From an uncultured Oscillospiraceae bacterium (GTDB taxonomy: Bacteria > Bacillota > Clostridia > Oscillospirales > Oscillospiraceae), in NCBI GenBank assembly GCA_934512135.1, contig CAKSWT010000003.1:124001-188000 (forward strand): a stretch of 64,000 nt of DNA, given 5' to 3'. Shown one piece after another: positions 1 to 7,139 of this stretch; within the stretch, counting starts at the first letter, position 1; every line of letters begins with the position of its first letter. The translations under genes were made by a program, and so were the position numbers. The notes beneath the pieces are model-generated. The model was given only the letters and a program-made list of their open reading frames with translations. It made no database searches and was not told the origin of the DNA.

Positions 1-1746
1 GTCCAGCTCCATGGATTTGCACTGATTCACATAGGCATCCCAGCTCTCGTCGGTCAGCTCTGCCTCACCGATCATCCACTTGAGGATCTGCTCAGTGGCA
101 TAGGTGTAGACGGTGGTGGCGATGTTGGCGTACTCGGCGTTTTCCTCAGTGGTCAGAGACAGGGTGGGCATGGAGCACTCGTCGGTGCCGTTGCCGTTCC
201 AGATGTCAAAGGCGGAGAGCTCCACCTCGTCGTAGGTGTAGAACACGGCAGTGGCGTTGGTGTAGTTGTTGAACACCGGGTTGGTGTACATATTCCGAAG
301 GTTCATGGTGTTGTAGCCGTCGGGGTTGTGAACGATAAAGTCCGTGTAGACAGGCTGGCCCTGGTCGTTATACTCGAAGCACACGCCCTCCTCGCCGTAG
401 TTGGAGGTCATATAGCCGTCCCAGGTGTAGAACCAGTTCATAAACTCCAGCGCCATCTCCGGGTCGTCGCAGCCGGTGGTGACGGACATGTTGCCGTTGC
501 CGGTGTGGCTGGTTTTCATGCGGAACTTGTAGGTGTCCCCTGCCTGCTCCACCAGGGGAGCCATGGCCTGGAAATCAAAGGTGGGGGAGATGGCGGCGGC
601 AGTCATGGTGGGGAACTTGTCGCCACGAATGGAGGTAACGGCGCACTGGTCATTGGAGACGTAGCTGTTGATGTAGTCGGGGCCGTAGGACTCCGAGTAG
701 AAGTCATCCTTAATGAGCCCGGCGGAATAGAACCGATGGAAGCCGTCGATATAGTTCCGGAAGTGATCGTCGGTCAGGGAGGAGACCACGGTGTCTCCGT
801 CCATCATCATGCCCAGATCCGTCCAGCCCAGGTTGATGCCGGCGGTGCCGAAGGCGCCGGTAAAGCCTTCCAGCACGGAGGAGTTGTCAATAAAGATGGG
901 GTAGGTGCACTGATACTGGTTTTTCACGGCGGTGAGGTAGTCAAACATGTCGTCCACGGTGACCGGAGCCTCCATGCCGAATTCCTTGGCCCAGTCCACC
1001 CGGTAGCTCAGGCCCTGCTCCGACACCACGTTGGAGGCCAGGGTCCAGATCCGAAGGATCCGGTTGTCGTCGGTGTAGATGCTCTTGAGGGTGTAGTCGT
1101 CCATGGTGTCCACCAGGGCCATATAGTTGGGCATGTGGTCATCCACCAGATCGGTGAGGTCCAGGATCACGTCGTCCTCATAGGCTGCGGTGACGCCGCC
1201 GGAATAGTAGTCCATGGCCATCAGATCCGGGAAATCCCCGGAGGCCACAGTCAGATTAAACTGCTCATAGGCGGCGGAGTCCGAGCATTCGATAAACTTC
1301 ATCTGCACGCCGGTGGCCTCCTCCACAATGGGAAGGGTGGGCATGTCGGCGTAGCTGTTCATCAGGCCGCTCCAGATAAAGGCGGAGAACACCCGCCACA
1401 TGGTCAGGGTACCCCCCTGGGCCAGGGGATAGGTGATGTTCTCACCGACGCCCTTTTGCAGGGCCTCATAGTCCTCGTTGGTCTGCTGGCTCATGGCAGC
1501 ATATTTTTCCGCCATGGTGGCGTATTCCACCGGGGCGGACTCCAGTGCAGAATCCTCCAAGGCAGAGGGGGCCGACTGGGGCTGGGCGGGAGTTGGGGCC
1601 GCCGAGGGAGCCTGAGACGCGGCAGTGGTATCCGGTCCGGTGGGGGCCGATTGGGAGGATGCGCTGTCAGTGCTACCTCCACAGCCGGAAAACAGCGCCA
1701 GAACCATGGTCAGGGCCAGCAGCAGGGACAACAGCTTCTTTCTCAT
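1..1746 (-). CDS. Extracellular solute-binding lipoprotein (3' end cut by window edge)
   Basis: Leftward gene; 582 codons are visible and the frame is still open at base 1. The N-terminus has a basic lead, a hydrophobic segment and a lipobox ending LFSGC (Cys about residue 22), so the protein should be a membrane-anchored lipoprotein. A Ser/Ala/Pro/Gln-rich linker (about 25-65) precedes a domain that resembles large family-1 (oligosaccharide-type) ABC binding proteins, with many Trp/Tyr/Asp residues expected of a sugar pocket. Start chosen at the ATG preceded by AAGGAG. Any permease partners would lie beyond the left edge. Family is recognised by general pattern; the ligand is unknown. Confidence 0.85.
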   Translation of the reverse strand, partial: MRKKLLSLLLALTMVLALFSGCGGSTDSASSQSAPTGPDTTAASQAPSAAPTPAQPQSAPSALEDSALESAPVEYATMAEKYAAMSQQTNEDYEALQKGVGENITYPLAQGGTLTMWRVFSAFIWSGLMNSYADMPTLPIVEEATGVQMKFIECSDSAAYEQFNLTVASGDFPDLMAMDYYSGGVTAAYEDDVILDLTDLVDDHMPNYMALVDTMDDYTLKSIYTDDNRILRIWTLASNVVSEQGLSYRVDWAKEFGMEAPVTVDDMFDYLTAVKNQYQCTYPIFIDNSSVLEGFTGAFGTAGINLGWTDLGMMMDGDTVVSSLTDDHFRNYIDGFHRFYSAGLIKDDFYSESYGPDYINSYVSNDQCAVTSIRGDKFPTMTAAAISPTFDFQAMAPLVEQAGDTYKFRMKTSHTGNGNMSVTTGCDDPEMALEFMNWFYTWDGYMTSNYGEEGVCFEYNDQGQPVYTDFIVHNPDGYNTMNLRNMYTNPVFNNYTNATAVFYTYDEVELSAFDIWNGNGTDECSMPTLSLTTEENAEYANIATTVYTYATEQILKWMIGEAELTDESWDAYVNQCKSMELD

Positions 1747-1789
1747 ATTCCATTCTCCTTTCTTCGGGAGAAGACGACAGTACGCCTTC

Positions 1790-1832
1790 TTATCATGGTT
1801 ACCATTATAAAAGGCCTGGCTGTGTTTGTAAA
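1790..1832 (-). promoter_or_regulatory. Promoter of the binding-protein gene with overlapping operator-like palindrome
   Basis: Reading leftward: TTTACA (1832-1827), 17-base spacer, TATAAT (1809-1804). A near-palindrome, TTATCATGGT-T-ACCATTATAA (1790-1810, one mismatch between arms), covers the -10 box. This is the position expected of a repressor site. The regulator is unknown. Confidence 0.65.
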
Positions 1833-1906
1833 CTGGGGATAATTCACAATATTATCTTAACATAATTGTAACATTTATGAAGATAAACCCAGATGAAACA
1901 ACCAAA

Positions 1907-1932
1907 ACGCCTCCGACTCAGTTGGAGGCGGT
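1907..1932 (-). terminator. Terminator of the orphan lipoprotein gene
   Basis: CGCCTCC pairs with GGAGGCG (1909-1930). On the minus strand the hairpin is followed by TTTTGGTTGTTT. It sits just past the stop codon of the lipoprotein gene. Confidence 0.6.
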
Positions 1933-1939
1933 GCAGCGG

Positions 1940-3031
1940 CTAAAATTCAGGGGTCAAAACGGTGATGTCAAAGGATTCCGTGGCGCCATTCCAGCCATAG
2001 AGCCACCAGGTGCCGTCGGGGCCGGCGCAGGAGCAGCGGGAGACGGAGGGGGTGGCCTCATAGAAGTTGGCACAGGGGTAGTCCAGGGCGTCCTTCCAGG
2101 TCAGCAGCAGGGTCTGGCAGCCTGTGGCAATCCGGATACCCTCAATGCCCTGGGTCGTGGCCACCAACAGGTCATAGGCGGGGTCGGTGGACTCCAGAAA
2201 GGTGTTGGGCTGGATGCTATTGGCGGTGACGATTTCATAGTAGTACCGGGGAACGGCCTTGGACCAGTCCGATTCCAGTGTACAGAGAATGCCGTAGGTT
2301 TCGCTGTCAATGGGAGACTGCCGGCGGATGATCATATTCACCCGGCCCTCTGGGGTGCGGAACAGCCCAAAGGTGTTGGCCGGGCCATCGGGGAAGATCA
2401 TCTCCATGAGCCGATCTCCCTTCCGGCCCTCCAGCTCCTCCATCCAGTCTGCCTCCCGGGGAAGATACCCGGTGGTGTCCGTGGAGTAATCCGAGAGGGA
2501 TCGGCGGAACCGCTCGGTGCCGCTGTGGTCGAAAATCATCAGCCAGGAGCATTCCCGGCCTGTCACCAGGAAGTAGTAATTATCCTGGTCGTAGGAAAAT
2601 CCGGAAAGAGCGGCCTGAGCCAGCCCGGGGCCGAAGTCGATGGTTTGCAGGCAGTTTCCCTCCAAATCCAGACGCCGGGCCACCGTGCGGCCTTGGGTGT
2701 CATTGCCCTGAATCCAAAAGCCGTCCTCCCCGTCCAGCCCCAGAACCAGCGACTGAGACAGCTCCTGGGAGGAGCCAAAGGGCTGGGCGGACACCGTGCC
2801 GTCTTGGAGGAGCAGCCGGTAGTAGGTATCTGGGGATTCCTGGTTGCCGTAGACAACCCCCACCTGGACGTTGCCGTTTCCGTATATCCCATGGAAGCTG
2901 GGGGCGGAGGGGTCCACAGGCAGAGAACTGGCCGAGAGCCCAGGGGTGTAATCCTGGGAGGAAATGTCCTGCTGTCGGCCGCAGCCGAGGAGCAGCAGAA
3001 AGACGCAAAGCAGGGAGATGAGACGCTTCAC
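1940..3031 (-). CDS. Lipoprotein of unknown function, propeller-like
   Basis: About 363 residues. The start is taken at a GTG (3031) because AGGAGGGG lies about 5 bases upstream; the ATG at 3049 overlaps that ribosome site and is unlikely. The N-terminus is a short signal peptide with lipobox LLLLGC, so it should be lipid-anchored outside the cell. The rest has repeated Gly-Trp/Tyr-Asp blades, such as DGEDGFWIQG near residue 100 and PDGTWWLYGW near the end, suggesting a beta-propeller or quinoprotein-like fold. It has its own promoter and terminator. No specific family recognised; the neighbouring binding-protein gene might share its role. Confidence 0.7.
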   Translation of the reverse strand: MKRLISLLCVFLLLLGCGRQQDISSQDYTPGLSASSLPVDPSAPSFHGIYGNGNVQVGVVYGNQESPDTYYRLLLQDGTVSAQPFGSSQELSQSLVLGLDGEDGFWIQGNDTQGRTVARRLDLEGNCLQTIDFGPGLAQAALSGFSYDQDNYYFLVTGRECSWLMIFDHSGTERFRRSLSDYSTDTTGYLPREADWMEELEGRKGDRLMEMIFPDGPANTFGLFRTPEGRVNMIIRRQSPIDSETYGILCTLESDWSKAVPRYYYEIVTANSIQPNTFLESTDPAYDLLVATTQGIEGIRIATGCQTLLLTWKDALDYPCANFYEATPSVSRCSCAGPDGTWWLYGWNGATESFDITVLTPEF

Positions 3032-3077
3032 CGGAACCCCTCCTGACATCTACAAATAGAAAAGTAATGTATATTTA

Positions 3078-3106
3078 CTGTAGCATAACATAATTAGATT
3101 TACAAT
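3078..3106 (-). promoter_or_regulatory. Promoter of the orphan lipoprotein gene
   Basis: Leftward TTGTAA (3106-3101), 17-base spacer, TACAGT (3083-3078). Confidence 0.5.
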
Positions 3107-3152
3107 GGATGAAATATACAAATCAAATCCGAGAAAACTGACAATAAATACA

Positions 3153-3186
3153 AAGAAGCGGCCCCGCCGAAGGGGGCCGCTTCTGT
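3153..3186 (-). terminator. Terminator at the end of the acyl-CoA operon
   Basis: Strong hairpin: AGAAGCGGCCCC (3154-3165) pairs with GGGGCCGCTTCT (3172-3183, read leftward). It is followed on the minus strand by TTTGTATTTATTG. It lies 15 bases after the last gene of the leftward run. Confidence 0.85.
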
Positions 3187-3200
3187 CTAAAGGGGAAAGA

Positions 3201-4160
3201 TTACATTCTGTGATGGAGCTTCAGCACGTCAATGATGAGCTTGTCACGGAAGGAAGCAATCTCAGGCTTGGTGTTGCCGATGACAGCGGGGAAGTTGGCC
3301 ATCTCGGTGACGATCTCCTCGCCGGACTGGTCAGCCCAGGTGTCAGGCACAGCCTTCATGTCGGAGATGTCGGCAAACACGGCGTTGGTCATGGCGCCGA
3401 ACTTGATGGCGCAGCCCTTGAGGCCCAGGTCGCCGCCGCCCAGCTCATAGTTCATCGCGGGGCCGAAGGCAGCCAGACGGATGCCGGGGCCGAAGGTCCA
3501 GGCGTCGTCTGCGTCAGCCATGGAGCAAACGCCCTCGGTGACCAGTGCAATCTCCTCACGCCACAGCGCGTGCATGAGACGGTTGGCGATAAAGCCGTTC
3601 TTCTCCTTCTTCAGGACGCAGGGGGCCTTGTCATACATCTTGTAGAACTCACGAGCAGCCTCGATGACCTTGGGATCGGTCTTCTCGCCGCCGCAGATCT
3701 CGATCAGGGGCAGGAGATAGGCGGGGTTGAAGGGATGGCCGACAATGATACGCTCGGGGTGCTTTGCCTCGGAGGCAATCTTGGTGACAGGGGTGCCGGA
3801 GGAGGAGGAGGCGATGATGGCGTCCTCGGGGAGGTACTGCTCCATGGTAGCCACCATCTGGTGCTTCTGCTCCAGATTCTCGGCGCCGTTCTCCTGGACG
3901 AAGTACACGCCGGTGAAGGCCTCGGCGGGATCGGTGGTGATCTTGATCTTGTCCCAGATCTTCTGGCCGTCGTCGATGATGCCGTACTTCACATAGGAGT
4001 CAATGGGCTCCTGGATATGGGGCAGAGCGCGCTCCTTAGAGGCCTCGGAACGGACGTAGACGTTGACGTTCAGGCCCTTGAGGGCAAAATAAGCAGCGAA
4101 GCCGCCGCCGATGGTACCAGCGCCGTACATGGCAATGGTCTTGATGTCTTTGACATTCAT
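3201..4160 (-). CDS. 3-hydroxyacyl-CoA dehydrogenase family protein (lambda-crystallin-like)
   Basis: 319 residues. An N-terminal Rossmann fold carries GAGTIG at 13-18. The catalytic region has a Ser-rich strand (SSSSGTP, 118-124) and HPFNP with the presumed catalytic His142, then NGFIANR (188-194) before the all-helical C-terminal domain. It should oxidise a 3-hydroxyacyl substrate with NAD. The shape of HPFNP (rather than HFFSP) and the overall pattern resemble L-gulonate or carnitine 3-dehydrogenases as well as acyl-CoA enzymes, so the substrate is open. It is the last gene of the leftward cluster and is separated from hbd by a hairpin, so its dosage may differ from that of hbd. Confidence 0.8.
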   Translation of the reverse strand: MNVKDIKTIAMYGAGTIGGGFAAYFALKGLNVNVYVRSEASKERALPHIQEPIDSYVKYGIIDDGQKIWDKIKITTDPAEAFTGVYFVQENGAENLEQKHQMVATMEQYLPEDAIIASSSSGTPVTKIASEAKHPERIIVGHPFNPAYLLPLIEICGGEKTDPKVIEAAREFYKMYDKAPCVLKKEKNGFIANRLMHALWREEIALVTEGVCSMADADDAWTFGPGIRLAAFGPAMNYELGGGDLGLKGCAIKFGAMTNAVFADISDMKAVPDTWADQSGEEIVTEMANFPAVIGNTKPEIASFRDKLIIDVLKLHHRM

Positions 4161-4192
4161 GAGTAACGCATCCTTTCAAAGAATATAAAATC

Positions 4193-4214
4193 GGGGGAGC
4201 GGGGACGCTCCCCC
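4193..4214 (-). terminator. Intercistronic hairpin with T-rich tail, hbd/second dehydrogenase
   Basis: GGGGGAGCG pairs with CGCTCCCCC around a four-base loop. On the minus strand it is followed by GATTTTATATTC. It lies between hbd and the downstream dehydrogenase and could be a partial terminator or an mRNA stabiliser. Confidence 0.6.
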
Positions 4215-4235
4215 AGAGGATTACAGAGGAGACAA

Positions 4236-5087
4236 TTAGTTATACTTGTGCCAGCCCTCGCCGGACTTGCGGCCGAACTTGCCCTCGGCAATCTTGTCCT
4301 GCACGGACTTGGGGCAGGCCCAGGTGGTCACAGGGAGCTTCTCGAGGATCTCAGTGACATGGGGGAAGGTATCCAGGCCGGAGAGGTCCATCATCTCGAA
4401 GGGGCCCATGGGATGGTTCAGGCCCAGCTTAATGGCGGTATCGATGTCATCGATGGTGGCAACGCCGTCCTCATACTCATGAATGGCCTCCAGCATGAAG
4501 GCAAACAGGCAGCGGTTGACAATGAAGCCCGGGGTGTCGGTCTGGCAGAGAACGGGAACCTTGCCCATCTTCTCGGAAACCTCACGGACGGCCTGAACGG
4601 TGGCGTCGGAGGTCTTTTCTGCGCGGATCATCTCCACCAGCTTCATGGCGTACACAGGGCTGAAGAAATGCATGCCCATGCAGCGCTCGGGGTTCTTGCA
4701 GCCACCGGTGATCTCGGTGATGGACATGGAGGAGGTGTTGGTGCAGAGAATGGCGTCGGGCTTGCAGATCTCGCCCAGCTGCTTGAAGGTGTCCTGCTTC
4801 AGGCTCATGATCTCGGGCACAGCCTCGATGACAAAGTCAGCGGGAGCGACACCGGCCAGATCCACGGTGGTGGAGATGTTGGCCATAATGGCGTCAGCGG
4901 CCTCTTGGGTGGTCTTGCCCTTTGCAACCTGCTTCTCCAGGCCCTTCTTGATGGTGTTCACGCCCTTGTCGCAGAACTCCTGCTTGATGTCACGCATGAT
5001 GACCTTGTAGCCATTGGCAGCGGCAATCTGAGCGATGCCGGAACCCATCTGGCCAGCGCCGAGAACGGCAATAGTTTCGATAGCCAT
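4236..5087 (-). CDS. hbd: 3-hydroxybutyryl-CoA dehydrogenase
   Basis: 283 residues, the normal length for the family. It interconverts acetoacetyl-CoA and (S)-3-hydroxybutyryl-CoA with NAD(P). Visible features: GAGQMGSG (10-17) dinucleotide loop, CTNTSS (115-120), the HFFSP signature with catalytic His140, and DTPGFIVNR with Asn191; the C-terminal helical domain contains GLNHPMGPFEMMD. The start is the ATG at 5087, which has AAGGAG upstream; longer readings run back into the promoter. The gene has its own strong promoter with a Rex-like box, so it can be expressed apart from the upstream genes. Confidence 0.95.
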   Translation of the reverse strand: MAIETIAVLGAGQMGSGIAQIAAANGYKVIMRDIKQEFCDKGVNTIKKGLEKQVAKGKTTQEAADAIMANISTTVDLAGVAPADFVIEAVPEIMSLKQDTFKQLGEICKPDAILCTNTSSMSITEITGGCKNPERCMGMHFFSPVYAMKLVEMIRAEKTSDATVQAVREVSEKMGKVPVLCQTDTPGFIVNRCLFAFMLEAIHEYEDGVATIDDIDTAIKLGLNHPMGPFEMMDLSGLDTFPHVTEILEKLPVTTWACPKSVQDKIAEGKFGRKSGEGWHKYN

Positions 5088-5173
5088 AATGATAAGACTC
5101 CTTTTATGTAATGAATTTTCACGGGAGAGGTCCCCCTTGGTGGGGCGGAGCACTCCGTCCCATCGCACTTTAC

Positions 5174-5205
5174 ATTATCTCAGGAAATTGTGAAATTGTC
5201 AACAG
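5174..5205 (-). promoter_or_regulatory. hbd promoter overlapped by a Rex-like box
   Basis: Leftward TTGACA (5202-5197), 17-base spacer, GATAAT (5179-5174). Over the -35 box lies TTGTGAA-ATTG-TCAACAG (5188-5205). Compared with the Firmicutes Rex consensus TTGTGAA/TTGTTAA-N4-TTAACAA/TTCACAA, the left arm is perfect and the right arm has mismatches. A rex gene is present at 60848-61483. The promoter call is firm; the Rex assignment is inference. Confidence 0.6.
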
Positions 5206-5214
5206 ATTCACGAA

Positions 5215-5250
5215 GATTCGGCGCCTTCTAATGGAAGAAAGCGCCGAATC
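5215..5250 (-). terminator. Hairpin after the enoyl-CoA hydratase gene
   Basis: GATTCGGCGC pairs with GCGCCGAATC (10 base pairs) and the stem continues with CTTC/GAAG. The T-tract is weak (ATCTTCGTG), so it may be a leaky terminator. It lies just upstream of the separate hbd promoter. Confidence 0.55.
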
Positions 5251-5257
5251 CATAGAA

Positions 5258-6172
5258 TCAGTTGTTGGTGAACACGGCAGGGCGCTTCTCGATCATCGCG
5301 GCCATGCCTTCCTTCTGGTCATGGGTGTCAAAGAGCAGGGTGAACTCGGTGGTCTCCGCGGCCTTGCCGGCGGCGACGGTCTCGATGGCGGCCTTGTTGA
5401 TGGCAGCCTTGGCGGAGGCCAGGGCGCAGGCAGGCTTGGTCATCAGCGTCTTGGCGACCTCCAGGGCCTTGCCGTAGATGGCGTCGTACTCTGCCTTGGC
5501 AGCGGCGGCCTCGGCAGCCTTGTTGGCGGCCTTCAGCTCCTCCAGGTTTTCGGCGCCGGCCTTCTTGGCGGCCTTGAAGGCCTTCTTGGCCTCGGCAGCC
5601 TTGGCGTTGAGGTCTGCATCTCCCTCCACAAACCAGTTGAGGAGGCCCAGGTCATAGGCCTGCTTGCCGGGAATCATCTCGGTGAGCATCACCAGCTGCT
5701 TTGCCTTGGCGGGGCCGACAATGGCAGTGGCACGGGCGCAGCCATTGGCGCCGGGGATAATGCCCAGACCCACCTCGGGGAAGGACAGGGTGGTGCGGCT
5801 GCCGCCGACGCGGAAGTCGCAGGCCAGGGTCATCTCGCAGCCACCGCCAAAGGCGAAGCCGCCCACAGCGGCGATGGTGGGGATGGGCAGGGACTCGAGA
5901 ATGTTGTTGATGTCAATGGCCAGACCGCAGAACTCCCGGGCATAGCGGGGGGTAGCCTCCGCCATCTCCTTGACGTCGGCGCCGGCGGCGAAGGCCCGCT
6001 CGGAGCCGGTCATAATGAGGACCCGGACAGAGGGATCGGCCTTGACCTCGTTGATGGCGGCCATAATGTCGGCGTTGATCTCGGAGTTCAGGGCGTTGAG
6101 GGCCTTGGGACGATTGAGCTGAATGGTGGCGATGCCGTCGGTGACGGTGTAAATAATGTTAGCGTATTCCAT
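5258..6172 (-). CDS. Enoyl-CoA hydratase/isomerase (crotonase family) with a Lys/Ala-rich insertion
   Basis: 304 residues, longer than the usual 255-265. It should hydrate a 2-enoyl-CoA such as crotonyl-CoA. Crotonase features: SERAFAAGADVKEM (58-70) forming the oxyanion hole with GGFAFGGGCE (104-113), and the two catalytic acids Glu113 and Glu133 (FPEVGLGIIPG). An extra low-complexity helix of about 40 residues, rich in Ala and Lys (about 190-232), interrupts the region before the C-terminal helices. Start at the ATG with AAAGGAG upstream. It follows the SDR gene by 22 bases, so the two are probably translated from one message. The symbol crt is not assigned because of the insertion. Confidence 0.88.
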   Translation of the reverse strand: MEYANIIYTVTDGIATIQLNRPKALNALNSEINADIMAAINEVKADPSVRVLIMTGSERAFAAGADVKEMAEATPRYAREFCGLAIDINNILESLPIPTIAAVGGFAFGGGCEMTLACDFRVGGSRTTLSFPEVGLGIIPGANGCARATAIVGPAKAKQLVMLTEMIPGKQAYDLGLLNWFVEGDADLNAKAAEAKKAFKAAKKAGAENLEELKAANKAAEAAAAKAEYDAIYGKALEVAKTLMTKPACALASAKAAINKAAIETVAAGKAAETTEFTLLFDTHDQKEGMAAMIEKRPAVFTNN

Positions 6173-6194
6173 GAAGCAGTGAGACTCCTTTCGA

Positions 6195-7052
6195 TTATTC
6201 TGCGGGGATGGACTGACCGCCATCGGCGAGAATATAGGAGCCGGTCATGTAGCTGAAGGAATCGGAGCACATAGCCAGAACGGGGCCGGCGATCTCCTCA
6301 ATGGTGCCGAGACGACGGACGGAGGTGGACTTGGACTGCTGCTTGTAGTAGTCGGTGGGGTTGCCGTCCTTGTCCACGAAGAACTCCTCATTGAGGGGGG
6401 TGACAACGTAGCCCGGGCAGATGCAGTTGACGGTGATGTTCTCACGGCCGAAGTTGTTGGCCATGGTACGGGCCAGGCTCAGGCAGCCGGCCTTGGAAGC
6501 GCCGTAGGCCACAACGCCCTTGCCGCCGATAAAGCCGCCCACGGAGGCGGTGATGATGATTCTGCCGCCCTTCTTGCCGTTGGTGGCGTTCTGCTTGATC
6601 ATCTGACGGGCAGCCTCCTGGCAGAACATAAAGGTGCCGGTGAGGTTGGTGGCGATGACCTTCTCGAAGTCAGCGGGGGTGTATTCCTTACGGCCTTCGC
6701 GGTTCTCGACGATGAGTGCGGTGGGGCCGGAAATGCCAGCGTTGTTGATGAGGATGTTCAGCTCGCCAAACTCCTCCACGGTCTTCTCGATGACCATTTT
6801 GATGTTCTCCAGCTTGCTGGAGTCAGCGGGGATGCCGAAGGCACGGCCGCCCTTGCAGTAGTTCTCGTTCAGGTCCGCCACGGCGTCCTCCACCTTGGAG
6901 GCGGTACGGGCGGTAATCACCACGTTGGCGCCGTAGGCAGCCAGCGCGCAGGCCATGCCGAAGCCCAGGCCCTGGGTGCCGCCGGTGATGATGGCGGTCT
7001 TGCCGGTCATGTCAAAGGAAGGGATACCAATTTTGCGGTTGAGATGAGCCAT
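6195..7052 (-). CDS. Short-chain dehydrogenase/reductase (SDR), downstream copy
   Basis: 285 residues. It is a classical SDR with the cofactor loop GGTQGLGFGMA (27-37), NNAG (about 110), and a catalytic Ser...Tyr-x3-Lys set visible as ITASVGG...VAYGASKAG, followed by CPGYVVTP. It should reduce or oxidise a hydroxyl/keto group with NAD(P). The start is the ATG at 7052, eight bases after AGGAG; a GTG nine bases earlier is too close to that site. Its position between the dehydratase and hydratase genes suggests action on an intermediate of the same CoA pathway. It shares only family-level similarity with the SDR at 10668-11453. Confidence 0.88.
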   Translation of the reverse strand: MAHLNRKIGIPSFDMTGKTAIITGGTQGLGFGMACALAAYGANVVITARTASKVEDAVADLNENYCKGGRAFGIPADSSKLENIKMVIEKTVEEFGELNILINNAGISGPTALIVENREGRKEYTPADFEKVIATNLTGTFMFCQEAARQMIKQNATNGKKGGRIIITASVGGFIGGKGVVAYGASKAGCLSLARTMANNFGRENITVNCICPGYVVTPLNEEFFVDKDGNPTDYYKQQSKSTSVRRLGTIEEIAGPVLAMCSDSFSYMTGSYILADGGQSIPAE

Positions 7053-7091
7053 TTCAAACACTCCTAACGATAGAATCGGGTATATTGCAAA

Positions 7092-7125
7092 GCTCCCCCC
7101 CGCACCGGGGGGTACGAGGGGGAGC
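7092..7125 (-). other. Intercistronic GC hairpin
   Basis: GCTCCCCC (7092-7099) pairs with GGGGGAGC (7118-7125), with a second internal CCCC/GGGG pairing. It lies between the dehydratase-like gene and the SDR gene. On the minus strand it is followed only by TTTGC, so stabilisation or partial termination is more likely than full termination. Confidence 0.55.
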
Positions 7126-7139
7126 AGTCTGCACAGGAA

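Noticed and set aside
328..1842. Open frame antisense to the left-edge binding protein
   Set aside because: Same shadow signature (Gly/Val/His-rich), and the opposite strand has a perfect lipoprotein signal and ribosome site.
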